From the NCBI GenBank assembly GCA_903901045.1, contig CAIUPP010000055.1:1-45098 (forward strand): a DNA stretch of 45,098 bases, read 5' to 3'. Positions 9,085 through 17,238 of the stretch are shown in pieces (position 1 is the stretch's first letter; the number at the start of each line of letters is the position of its first letter). Below the pieces are notes generated by a model that had not been told where the DNA came from, made no database searches, and saw only the letters and a program-made list of their open reading frames with translations. The DNA is from an uncultured Planctomycetota bacterium. GTDB lineage: Bacteria; Planctomycetota; Brocadiia; CAIUPP01. The position numbers and the translations under genes were made by a program.

Positions 9085-11199
9085 TCATTCCGTCGCCGCC
9101 GCGCTCGCCTTTCTATGGAGGAGGGACTTGATGGCATCCATCATGCCCGCACTCGGCAGGGGAGCGACGGCCGTCGCGTCCTCCACGTAAAGCGTGGTGG
9201 ACCGCCCGCGCTCCATCCGCCAGATCGCCAGGACGGCGGCGGTCAGCATCAGATTGGTGATGACGTTGCCCACTCCGAAAACGATGCACTCCCATTCCAT
9301 GCCCAGCTTGACCGTCACGACGACCTGGAAGATCCAGACGCAGAGGGTCAGCAGGTATTGGACGGATACGACCATCAGCATCCCGTGGTGCGGTATCCCG
9401 TTATGGAGCGGCTCATTCCGGAGGCTGCGCGCCATGTCGCGACGGATTCCGCGTTCGAGGAGTTTCCATCCCACCCACACCGCCAGCGAATAGGGCAGCA
9501 CCAGCAGGGTGTACCACCGCGCCGCAATCAGCGCCCCGGACTGATGCATCCACCAGATCAGCACGGGCAGGCAGAGCACCGACGTCCACATGATGGCGTC
9601 GAAGAGCCGCAGCGACAGGCTCAACCAGCGGGACTGGGGGCCGACCGTGGGAACGATGTCCATGTCCTCGGTCTTCCTGGGACTCCAAGGCGCCGGAGGC
9701 TGATAGCCCTGGTCCGCGCCGAGCCGGTGCCAGTACACATAGGCCCAGATGCCGAACGCGGCGATGGCGACCGTGAATACGCCCGACCAGAGGAAGTTGA
9801 AGCGGTAAGCGAAATCGGACGTATGCCCGGAATGGCGGCACAACCAGGCGACGCCGTCGACAAACAGCCCCGCGGCGACACCGGCTACAAGCGATAAGAG
9901 GGAGCGAACCATCGCCTGGGCCGCGCAGAACTGGCCGAAGCGCGATTTCGGGAATGTCCTCATCAGAAGCGGGTACCCGCAGACGCCGGAAAACGCCGTG
10001 AAGAAGGCCCCGGTCAGCGCCGTGCCCAGAGACAGCCAGAAGTAGTACCTTCCCGGCAGGGTGACGAAGACCCATACCCAGCCTGAAAACGCCGCAAAGG
10101 CCACGAAGACCTGCGCGTAAACCATCACGCGCATGGGATGCCAGCGGTCAACGAATATGGAGGCCAGATAGGTCGCGGCCATGGCGGCAACCAGGCCGAC
10201 GGCGGCGAGCTTTCCGATGTCGTCCAGCGTCAGCCCCATCTCCATGCTGAAGAAGACGGCGAATATGCCGATGCCCGCCCCGAGCGCCCAGATCGAGTTC
10301 CATGCAAAGAAGATCCAGTACCACTTGTGGCAGAAGGATTCCTTGAGGAACGTCTTCACTCCGCGAAGTCCTCGCGCCGCCTTTTCATCCTCCCCCTCCA
10401 CGGGCGGGTACTTGCCTTCCTTGACCATCACGCACATGATCGCGAAGCCGACGAAATAGATCACGGCGCCGCCGACCAGTATCTCCCGCATGTGCGTTCC
10501 GGCGTACTGGAAGATGAAGTACTGGTACAGCGCGTAGGCCAGGTTGCCGACGGTCCGGAACGACCCGATGAACCGCGACAAGTGCTGCGTCGGCACCACG
10601 TCGTTGAGCAGGTAGTTGAAGACCGACCCGACGAACATATTGAAGAATTGGAACATCACCATGAAAATCCCGATGAGCGCAATCGTCACCGTGACCGGCG
10701 CGACATTCCGCAGGGAAGGCATGTGCGCCTGCAGCCAGACGCTGATTTGCTCGCTGCACCCGAGCAGGACGAGGCTCAGGCAAAGGAAGGGCAGCGTCCA
10801 GACGATGAAAGGAATCCGCCGGCCCCATCGCCCCCGGTACCGATCGCTTTTGAAACTGACGGCGGGGCAGATCGTCATATTCAGAATGTTCGGGACGGTG
10901 GTGATGATCAGGCCCGTCAGCCAGTTGGGAGAGGCCAGCGCCTTCAGCTTGAGGGGCAGCACCGTCGGCGCGACTACTTCCATGAGCGTGTAACAGAAGT
11001 CCCCCCACAGCAGCCATGCGAAGATTGCCAGGAGCCCGGCCTTCGTGTACGTGAGGGTGCCGCAGTGGTAAGTCTTGACCTCGGGCGCAAGCGGACCGTT
11101 GGAAAGCTCCGCGTCCGCGGAATGCCCCCGGAGAAGCCGCACCACCGGACCGATGACCGGCAGGCGGGACCACCTCGAGTTCGGCGCGGCCTCCTTCAT
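9085..11199 (-). CDS. MFS sugar transporter, GPH/SLC45-like, with extended C-terminus
   Basis: A 704-residue inner-membrane protein; its start (ATG 11199) overlaps the GH20 stop by ATGA. A soluble N-terminal segment of about 50 residues is followed by at least twelve hydrophobic spans. The loop after the second span, SFKSDRYRGRWGRRIPFIVW, is the hallmark of the glycoside-pentoside-hexuronide and SLC45 sucrose-type carriers (DRxRxxxGRRxPF). That supports proton- or sodium-coupled uptake of a glycoside. It is about 200 residues longer than ordinary MFS permeases: after a hydrophilic linker (QPPAPWSPRKTEDMDIVP) there are further hydrophobic segments (MWTSVLCLPVLIWWM, YTLLVLPYSLAVWVGW, LLTLCVWIFQVVVTV). 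Sitting directly between a cytoplasmic GH20-like enzyme and catabolic genes, it is the likely importer for the operon's oligosaccharide. Confidence 0.9.
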   Translation of the reverse strand: MKEAAPNSRWSRLPVIGPVVRLLRGHSADAELSNGPLAPEVKTYHCGTLTYTKAGLLAIFAWLLWGDFCYTLMEVVAPTVLPLKLKALASPNWLTGLIITTVPNILNMTICPAVSFKSDRYRGRWGRRIPFIVWTLPFLCLSLVLLGCSEQISVWLQAHMPSLRNVAPVTVTIALIGIFMVMFQFFNMFVGSVFNYLLNDVVPTQHLSRFIGSFRTVGNLAYALYQYFIFQYAGTHMREILVGGAVIYFVGFAIMCVMVKEGKYPPVEGEDEKAARGLRGVKTFLKESFCHKWYWIFFAWNSIWALGAGIGIFAVFFSMEMGLTLDDIGKLAAVGLVAAMAATYLASIFVDRWHPMRVMVYAQVFVAFAAFSGWVWVFVTLPGRYYFWLSLGTALTGAFFTAFSGVCGYPLLMRTFPKSRFGQFCAAQAMVRSLLSLVAGVAAGLFVDGVAWLCRHSGHTSDFAYRFNFLWSGVFTVAIAAFGIWAYVYWHRLGADQGYQPPAPWSPRKTEDMDIVPTVGPQSRWLSLSLRLFDAIMWTSVLCLPVLIWWMHQSGALIAARWYTLLVLPYSLAVWVGWKLLERGIRRDMARSLRNEPLHNGIPHHGMLMVVSVQYLLTLCVWIFQVVVTVKLGMEWECIVFGVGNVITNLMLTAAVLAIWRMERGRSTTLYVEDATAVAPLPSAGMMDAIKSLLHRKASAAATE

Positions 11200-13187
11200 G
11201 TCGGCCTCCGGCTATGTACGGGAGCGGCCCATTCCGCGCCGGGCCTTATGCCTTCTTCGCCCTGTTCCGGCTCGAACCACGCCTCATCGGGCACATCGCG
11301 CGTCAACGGCATCTGCGCGGTCGCCTTGCGCGGCCCGAGCCAGAGAGTGCTCTCTTCCGTCGTCACCCATTCGCCCGCCGTCCGAGCCAGATGATACGCG
11401 TACTCTCTTCCGCGCCAGCGAACGCTCACCTTTTCTATCCCAACCTGTCCGTAATGCCGAACGGCGCAGTGGATTGCGCAGGGAAGTTCGTTTCGGCCCA
11501 GCGGGTGGGCCGAAGACTGCTTGAATGCCCGCTCCGGCCGCGCGCAGTCCCCCTCGAAACGGATGAGAATGTCCGATACGATCTGTTGTTCCCCATCGGG
11601 CCAGAGGAGGGCGCTCTCCATCACGGGCAACGCCGGGTACCGGCACTTCAGCGCGTACTCCAGGCGCGGCGTGACGAAGAGCGGGTGCTTCGCCGCGCTT
11701 CCGGTCTCCGCGGCCTCCACCCACGCGCGCAGTGTTCGGCATGTTCTCTCCGCCCACGCGAGGATGGGGCTGGGGTCATCCTCGAAGCGTACGCTGCCCC
11801 AGTGCGCCCGGTATTCTTCCGCGAAGGCCGCGACCATCTGCGCCAGGGCGTCGAAGGTGTCGCGAACCTCCAGCCGGTGTTCATCCCCTTCGCACAACCG
11901 CCGGTAGCAGCCCGGCAGCATGGCGCCCAGCTTCCACGTCGCCAGGAGCATCTGGTGGGACAAGCCGATGGCCCGCAGGTCATTCCGCGCGTCGGTGTCG
12001 GCTTGCGCCATGAGGCCGGGCAGGTCGGCCAGCATTTCGGAAAGCAATTCGTACTTGCGCCGGCACTCCGCTTCGCGCGCATCGCTCGCCAGGGCCTCCA
12101 GCGGGCGTCCGTGGAGGGACCTGTTCCCATGCCCCGTGAGATGGAACAGCCCCAGGCCGAGAATATCCTCCACCAGCCGCTCCGGAATGGCCGCGCCGGC
12201 GCTCTTCTGAAGAACCGCCTGGAGGTCGATCTCTATGGCGGTTCCGTTGCGTCGTTTGAGGCCGCGGCCGAACGCGCGGAACAGCAGGTCGGCATTGCTG
12301 TAGAAGCCGAAGCTGTTCTCCCAGTCCGTGTTGAGAATTCCGCCGAACCCGACTTCGCACCCGTAACGAACCCAGTCCCGCAGATTGCGCCACCGCTCGC
12401 GGACATCCGGAAACGGGTAATTCGGCCAGACCGAAGGGACGCCCCATACCTCGAACCCCGCCTCTCTCAGCCGCCGGGAGGAATCCAATTCCTCGAAGTT
12501 GAACGTCTCGACGCGCGGCATTCGCGAGAAGGGGTAGTAGAACCAATCGGCGACGACGATGTCCTTGTCCACCAGTTCGATGGCGCGCGGCAGGTAGTAG
12601 AACATGTCGCCCCACATCACCATCCGCCGGCCAAGTCGTTGAACAATGTCATGCAGCCGGTTGCAGTGGTCGGCAAACATCCCGGCGAGGTCGACCTCTT
12701 CCGCTTCGTGCGTGCGCCGGTGATACCGGCCCATGTCCGGGGATTCATCCAATCCGACGTGCAGGTATTGCCCGGGAATATGTTCGCACCAGTCCTCGTA
12801 GAGTTCCCGCAGGAGTTCAGAGGTCTCGGGAAAGGAGGGGCTCAGGCAGCCGTGGAGCCGATCCGTGCCTCGCCCCTCGTCATACTTCCGGTAGCCGGGT
12901 TTCGAGGTGATCCAGTCCGCATGTCCCAGGGAGGGGATGACCGGCATCAACTCCATCTTCTGTCGCGCGCAGAGATCCTGAACCTCCGCCATGAAATCCG
13001 GCGAATAGGCATGTTTGCGCCCCAGCGCCGGGTGGCGTGGATAAGCGTAGGCGTCCTCAAGGTTCAACGCGAACAGGTTGTACCCGCAGTCGGCCATTCC
13101 GGCAACGGCGCGGCGCATCACTTCCGGCCGTTCCATCCGCCGGGCGACGTCCATCATATAACCCATAATGCGGAGCGGCTCTGCCAT
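11196..13187 (-). CDS. GH20-like (beta-N-acetylhexosaminidase family) glycosidase
   Basis: First gene of the minus-strand operon, 663 residues, with GGTGAGG just upstream of the ATG at 13187. The N-terminal two thirds form a GH20-type TIM barrel: YNLFALNLEDAYAYPRHPALG, MPVIPSLGHADWI, and QYLHVGLDESPDMG, in which D147-E148 match the GH20 Asp-Glu pair of substrate-assisted catalysis (H-x-G-x-D-E). MVMWGDMFYY and GFGGILNTDWEN are later barrel strands. The usual N-terminal GH20b domain is absent, since the barrel starts at about residue 5. A C-terminal region of about 300 residues is partly helical. There is no signal peptide, so it would act in the cytoplasm on oligosaccharides brought in by the adjacent MFS carrier. 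GH20 enzymes release GlcNAc or GalNAc, which fits the downstream M20 and other amide hydrolases, but a different beta-hexosaminide cannot be excluded. Confidence 0.85.
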   Translation of the reverse strand: MAEPLRIMGYMMDVARRMERPEVMRRAVAGMADCGYNLFALNLEDAYAYPRHPALGRKHAYSPDFMAEVQDLCARQKMELMPVIPSLGHADWITSKPGYRKYDEGRGTDRLHGCLSPSFPETSELLRELYEDWCEHIPGQYLHVGLDESPDMGRYHRRTHEAEEVDLAGMFADHCNRLHDIVQRLGRRMVMWGDMFYYLPRAIELVDKDIVVADWFYYPFSRMPRVETFNFEELDSSRRLREAGFEVWGVPSVWPNYPFPDVRERWRNLRDWVRYGCEVGFGGILNTDWENSFGFYSNADLLFRAFGRGLKRRNGTAIEIDLQAVLQKSAGAAIPERLVEDILGLGLFHLTGHGNRSLHGRPLEALASDAREAECRRKYELLSEMLADLPGLMAQADTDARNDLRAIGLSHQMLLATWKLGAMLPGCYRRLCEGDEHRLEVRDTFDALAQMVAAFAEEYRAHWGSVRFEDDPSPILAWAERTCRTLRAWVEAAETGSAAKHPLFVTPRLEYALKCRYPALPVMESALLWPDGEQQIVSDILIRFEGDCARPERAFKQSSAHPLGRNELPCAIHCAVRHYGQVGIEKVSVRWRGREYAYHLARTAGEWVTTEESTLWLGPRKATAQMPLTRDVPDEAWFEPEQGEEGIRPGAEWAAPVHSRRPT

Positions 13188-13363
13188 GCGGCCTCACCTT
13201 ATCATGAGTCCCTGCGCTTCCGAGTCAACGGTTACTTCGGGCCATACTGGCTTAGCAAGGCGCACAAACGTACCAGTGAAGCGCATCTATCCAATCGCCA
13301 GTTAGGCCAACCAAGCAAGTGCTGCTTTCGCAGAGTAATCGGCCTATTTGGCTCTATGGCGGC

Positions 13364-13369
13364 ATTATA
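13364..13369 (-). promoter_or_regulatory. Candidate -10 box for the GH20 operon
   Basis: The minus strand reads a perfect TATAAT here, about 175 bases upstream of the GH20 start. No good -35 box is found at the usual distance (only CTATCA-like sequence), so a promoter would need an activator or is chance. The remaining 13188-13360 stretch of the 306-bp divergent region shows no gene or repeat that I can recognise. Confidence 0.35.
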
Positions 13370-13421
13370 ACAAGTTTGCGACAGCCTGATAGATGCTTTT
13401 TTCTGAAATTCTAAAAAATCT

Positions 13422-13468
13422 CTTGACACGCTTACTGACACGAAGTATACTGTAAACGCGGCAGTAAG
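13422..13468. promoter_or_regulatory. Putative operator: repeated TACTG half-sites over the promoter
   Basis: CTTACTG (13431-13437) and its inverse CAGTAAG (13462-13468) flank the -10 region, and a third TACTG copy lies at 13448-13452, so the half-sites are spaced about 15 bases apart. The right arm continues as TCAAG, mirroring CTTGA just before the left arm with a 3-base offset. The placement over the promoter suggests autoregulation by the adjacent regulator. No binding evidence exists in the sequence itself. Confidence 0.55.
13423..13451 (+). promoter_or_regulatory. Near-consensus sigma-70 promoter of the GntR-LacI regulator gene
   Basis: TTGACA at 13423-13428 and TATACT at 13446-13451 are separated by exactly 17 bases. 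The predicted transcript starts near 13458, giving a leader of about 36 bases with GAGGAG (13482-13487) ahead of the ATG at 13494. Confidence 0.85.
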
Positions 13469-13493
13469 TCAAGTACGATTGTGAGGAGTTGAA

Positions 13494-14669
13494 ATGGACG
13501 TTATGCCGATGACCGGGCGACCTCGCGTGCGCCGGTCGAAGAACGATGCCTCGGTCGCATCGTTGATCGAAGAGTTGAAGCACGCGGTGGACGAGGGGAA
13601 GTATGCGGCCCATTCCCTGTTTCCTTCCGAACGCCAGTTGTGCGAGCAATACGGGGTGGTGCGCCGCGTGGCGCACCGAGCCATGGAGTGCCTCGAACAG
13701 GAAGGCATCGTCTATCGGCGCGCGCGGAGCGGCACGTTCGTGCGCGGGCCGGTCGGCGGGCCGGAACTTCAGAGTCGCTTGCGCACGGTGACGTTCGTTG
13801 AGGACCGTTGGCCGATGCCCGACAACCTTCGGTTCAACCTCAGAGAGTACCTGGCCGCCTATACCGCCACGTTCGACGGCACGGGCATCCAAATGCGCTT
13901 TGTGCCATCGCCGGGGGATGACCGGGGGTTCGAGCATTACTTCCTGGACACCGTCCCGCTCCAGGAGCAGGCGTGCATCCTTGTGAACGTGACCCCCTCC
14001 GCGTTCATGAAGTGGATGCAGGAGCACAGGGTCAGCTATGTCGTGCAGCATTACACCGAGTACCCGTGCGATGGTTTGCCCGAACATCACAGCGTCATTG
14101 TGAACAAGTTCCGGGGGGCCTTTGAAATGGTGCGCCACCTTCTGGACCTGGGCCATCGCCGCATCGGGTTCATGGGGCCGCTCGACTCGAATGACCTCAA
14201 CGGCGCCGTCTATCGCGGCTATTGCGCGGGCATGGAATGGGCGGGGCTGATGCCCGGGAGCGAAGACCTGGTGAACCTGGCCACGGACGATGTGGAAGCG
14301 ACCGTGGGACCGGCGATGAAGTTTCTGGATCGAAAGGACCGCCCGACGGCGCTCTTCCTTCAGACCGACGCCATGGCGCAGGGCGTCCTGACCGCGGCGC
14401 ACCGGCTTGGGATTCGCGTGCCCGAGGAGCTGAGCGTCGCCGGGTATGACGACTCGCCCGGCGCGGACGCCACGGATCCGCCGCTCACCACCGTCGCCTC
14501 ACCGCGGTATCGCCTCGCGCATACCGCAGCGGAAATGCTTCTGGCCATCGCCAAGGGTGGATTCCAGTCCTGGCAGCAGCGGGTTCTGGATTGCCGGCTA
14601 GTCGTGCGCAAGAGCACCGCCGCGCCCGGCGGTGCATCAACGGAACAGAGGCAGGGACCGCGCGCGTAG
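13494..14669 (+). CDS. GntR-HTH / LacI-type sugar-binding transcriptional regulator
   Basis: A 391-residue hybrid regulator of the AraR-like kind. Residues about 18-85 are a GntR winged helix (VASLIEELKHAVDEGKY, LFPSERQLCEQYGVVRR, RAMECLEQEGIVYRRARSGTFV). From about 100 to 370 the protein resembles the periplasmic-binding-protein-like sensor domain of LacI regulators (MVRHLLDLGHRRIGFMGP, TALFLQTDAMAQGVLTAAHRLG, VPEELSVAGYDDSPGA, PPLTTVASPRYRLAHTAAEML). Such proteins usually repress catabolic genes until a sugar binds. The start is fixed by GAGGAG and a consensus promoter. Its position, divergent from the GH20 operon and 34 bases ahead of a secreted glycosidase-like gene, suggests it controls both directions and itself. 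The ligand is unknown. Confidence 0.92.
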   Translation: MDVMPMTGRPRVRRSKNDASVASLIEELKHAVDEGKYAAHSLFPSERQLCEQYGVVRRVAHRAMECLEQEGIVYRRARSGTFVRGPVGGPELQSRLRTVTFVEDRWPMPDNLRFNLREYLAAYTATFDGTGIQMRFVPSPGDDRGFEHYFLDTVPLQEQACILVNVTPSAFMKWMQEHRVSYVVQHYTEYPCDGLPEHHSVIVNKFRGAFEMVRHLLDLGHRRIGFMGPLDSNDLNGAVYRGYCAGMEWAGLMPGSEDLVNLATDDVEATVGPAMKFLDRKDRPTALFLQTDAMAQGVLTAAHRLGIRVPEELSVAGYDDSPGADATDPPLTTVASPRYRLAHTAAEMLLAIAKGGFQSWQQRVLDCRLVVRKSTAAPGGASTEQRQGPRA

Positions 14670-14703
14670 GTCCCCGGAGCCCCGTGGAAAAAAGGGAGAA
14701 CCG

Positions 14704-17031
14704 TTGAAGTACTTCAGCAGCGCAGTTCTGATGGCCATGTGTCTGGCCGCCGCCGGGTGGGCCGCGGAGGTCAAGCCGGAGGACTCGGCGAAAGTCCAGC
14801 CCGGCGCCGAGTGGTTCGGATCGGAGATGCTGCGCGGCAGCTATCTGCCGATGCAGCCGGTGAACGAACTGGGCGGTCGCTTCTTCATTTCCTACGACGG
14901 CGATTACAGTTGGCGCGCGCGGTTCCACAAGGTGACCAACGAGAAGGAACTGGCGTTCTTCCGCAACCGAATCCTTGCCGACGTCAAGCAACTCAAATGG
15001 CTGGGCGTAACGGACATCATCTTCTGGAAGGATGTCGGCGGGGAGCGCGTCTGCCATGATAGCAGCGTCCCGGACGTGGAGCAGGTGTACAGCGGCGTGG
15101 ACCCCCTGGCCGAGTTGATCCGCGCGGCAACGCCGGAGGGACTGAACGTCTGGGCCGCGTGGCATTCCACCTTCCACGATCCGAAAATCGCCGACAAGTA
15201 CTGCGCCAAGGATGCCAAGGGGAATATCTACAAGTACGGGAAAGATAACTATATCGAGGACTTGCTGAGCCCGGCCTATCGCGAGCGCTGCCACCGGTTC
15301 CTCGACGAGTACGCGGAAAAGTACAAGCCGATGGGGAATTTCAAGGGGCTGTTGTTCTACGACGAGATCTGGTTCACCTACGGCGATTTCAACGGCGGCC
15401 ATCTGCCGGCCATCGAGAAGTACTGTCTCGATCAGTTCGGCGAAAAGCCCCCGGCCGATTTCAACGAGCGGCTCGCCAAGGGATACAATTACTCCGACAT
15501 GTCCGATGTGTGGCGCAAGCGCTACCTCCTCTTCAAGCAGCACGAGATCACCGATTTCTGGAGCGACCTCGTCCCGTACGCGCACGGCAAGGGTCTCCAG
15601 GTCGGCGTGGAAACCATCGAAACCGATTACGACCCCACCGGCTGGTGCTGGGGGATGGACTGCGTGGCGCTGGAGCGGCTCAACGCCGATTTCTACATCA
15701 CCGCGTCCGACAAGAACGCTTCGAACTCGACGGTGAACCCCAGAATGATGCGCATGGCGTACGTCGGCAAGTCCTGGGGGTACTTGAACACGTACAGTCT
15801 CGGCGGACCGGGCGGACTCTATGTCACCTTCAACCAGCTCTGGCGGTTGATCACCCTCGGCAACAACCCGGCGCTTCCGCGGGAACTCGCGCGGCACATT
15901 CACAATCAGCGCCAGTGGGCAAACTCCGAACCCCTCGCCGCCGTGGCGTTCCTGCACAACCAGAATACGCTTCAGATGCTCTTGGCCAACGCCTGGCCGC
16001 AGGTGGCCCGCACGAACCTGCTCTTCAACGCCCTCCAGAGAAGCCAGGACGCCGACGTCATTTTCACTCAAGCCTGCGAACGGTACGGGAAGTTCCGCGT
16101 GCTGGTCGCGCCACCCTATGCCGTTCGAGGGCTCTCGGAGGAGGTTTACGCGAAACTGCGTCAGTTCGTGGAGGAGGGGGGCACGATCCTATCCGTTGAC
16201 GCCGATTGGTCCGTCTCCCGCATCGACCTGACGCAGGAGCGCGACGTGACATCGGAAATGACCGGCGTCACCTATGGCGCCGCGATGCCGGCGAAGGCGG
16301 CCGAGTTCCGGATGGGCGAGCAGCAAATCGCTCTGGCCACCGGCACGCCCCGGCGCGAGGTCAAGACGCTTGATGGAACTACGACCCTGGCTGAATTCGC
16401 AGGCGGCGGCGCCGCCATCACGGAGAAGAAAATCGGCAAGGGAAGGGTCATCGCGCTGCATTTCAGCGCGGACGCCGAAATCGAGAAGAACGACAACGCG
16501 AACCTGATCGCCTGCTTCGCATCCCTCGTTCGCGATGCCAGCCATCCCGCCATCACGGCGGAAGGGAGCGGATTCCTCGTCACCACGACGCTGAAGAAGG
16601 GCAACTGGATCGCCGTGGCGCTTTACCCGACGCAGACCCCCAGTGTCGCCCATCTGTCCATTGACACCCGGGCGCTGGGGATCGCCAAGGACGGCTTCCG
16701 GTTGATGATGCTGGGCAAGGAAATGGAGATCAGCCGGCCCGGCGACCGCTGGGGCGATACGGGTTTCTGGACGGCGGAGGATTTGAAGAAGGGGTTCCCG
16801 GTCACGATCGGGCAGAGCGACGACTGCGCCCTGGCCCTTCCCAAGACGTTCGATTTATCCGACTTCACGGGCAAAGCGGGCCCGTCGGACGCGGCGGGCA
16901 TCGAGAGCCTGACGCGCCTGTTGTGGGAGCCGAACACGAGCGAGGGAGGAAAGCGCAAGCGCAACTACGCGCATGAGATCGTGGTCATCGCGCCGGGCGA
17001 CGAACCGGCAATGCCCGTGGGGGGACAATGA
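14704..17031 (+). CDS. Secreted GH42-like (beta-galactosidase-type) TIM-barrel protein
   Basis: About 775 residues. I set the start at TTG 14704: GGGAGA lies five bases upstream and the product opens with the signal peptide MKYFSSAVLMAMCLAAAGWAAE. The upstream in-frame extension overlaps the regulator gene and is Arg-rich. The barrel region runs from about residue 80 to 400 (GVTDIIFWKDVG, GLNVWAAWHSTFHD, GLLFYDEIWFTYGDF, GLQVGVETIETDYD). FYDEIW (D220-E221) sits where GH42/GHL6-type enzymes carry an acidic catalytic residue. From about 440, VLVAPPYAVRGLSEEVY and FVEEGGTILSVDADW resemble the GATase1-like (trimerisation) domain of GH42 enzymes. A beta-rich C-terminal domain ends the protein. It is probably an exported glycosidase, but the family assignment is by fold pattern only. 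A hairpin repeat follows 25 bases after the stop. Confidence 0.72.
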   Translation: MKYFSSAVLMAMCLAAAGWAAEVKPEDSAKVQPGAEWFGSEMLRGSYLPMQPVNELGGRFFISYDGDYSWRARFHKVTNEKELAFFRNRILADVKQLKWLGVTDIIFWKDVGGERVCHDSSVPDVEQVYSGVDPLAELIRAATPEGLNVWAAWHSTFHDPKIADKYCAKDAKGNIYKYGKDNYIEDLLSPAYRERCHRFLDEYAEKYKPMGNFKGLLFYDEIWFTYGDFNGGHLPAIEKYCLDQFGEKPPADFNERLAKGYNYSDMSDVWRKRYLLFKQHEITDFWSDLVPYAHGKGLQVGVETIETDYDPTGWCWGMDCVALERLNADFYITASDKNASNSTVNPRMMRMAYVGKSWGYLNTYSLGGPGGLYVTFNQLWRLITLGNNPALPRELARHIHNQRQWANSEPLAAVAFLHNQNTLQMLLANAWPQVARTNLLFNALQRSQDADVIFTQACERYGKFRVLVAPPYAVRGLSEEVYAKLRQFVEEGGTILSVDADWSVSRIDLTQERDVTSEMTGVTYGAAMPAKAAEFRMGEQQIALATGTPRREVKTLDGTTTLAEFAGGGAAITEKKIGKGRVIALHFSADAEIEKNDNANLIACFASLVRDASHPAITAEGSGFLVTTTLKKGNWIAVALYPTQTPSVAHLSIDTRALGIAKDGFRLMMLGKEMEISRPGDRWGDTGFWTAEDLKKGFPVTIGQSDDCALALPKTFDLSDFTGKAGPSDAAGIESLTRLLWEPNTSEGGKRKRNYAHEIVVIAPGDEPAMPVGGQ

Positions 17032-17056
17032 ACCATGTTCAGGAGTGACTTGGGGT

Positions 17057-17108
17057 CGGTGGGGACACAATACTTTCCAAAGGAAAGTTTTGTGTCCCCA
17101 CCTCGACC
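17057..17108. repeat. Long hairpin repeat, copy 1 (REP/MITE-like)
   Basis: Arms 17058-17078 and 17082-17102 pair at 20 of 21 positions (one T-T mismatch) around an AAA loop. The left arm opens GGTGGGGACACAA and the right arm closes TTGTGTCCCCACC. Bases 17057-17108 are identical over 52 bp to 20128-20179. This copy lies just after the end of a GH42-like gene and before a prepilin-like gene. No transposase gene is in the window. Confidence 0.9.
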
Positions 17109-17238
17109 AACCGAGCAGAGTGACTTCAGTTCTCGGACGTCGATCGGTCCAAAGTCGCGTTCACTGGGAACCGGCGACCGGTCGATGTTTTACGGCGGGA
17201 GACGCAGAGGGCGGACCTTGATGAGGGAGGGTTTGGTT

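Noticed and set aside
11214-13370. A 718-codon plus-strand frame opposite the GH20-like gene
   Set aside because: It lies antisense to a gene with the GH20 catalytic motif; there is no ribosome site and no family resemblance.
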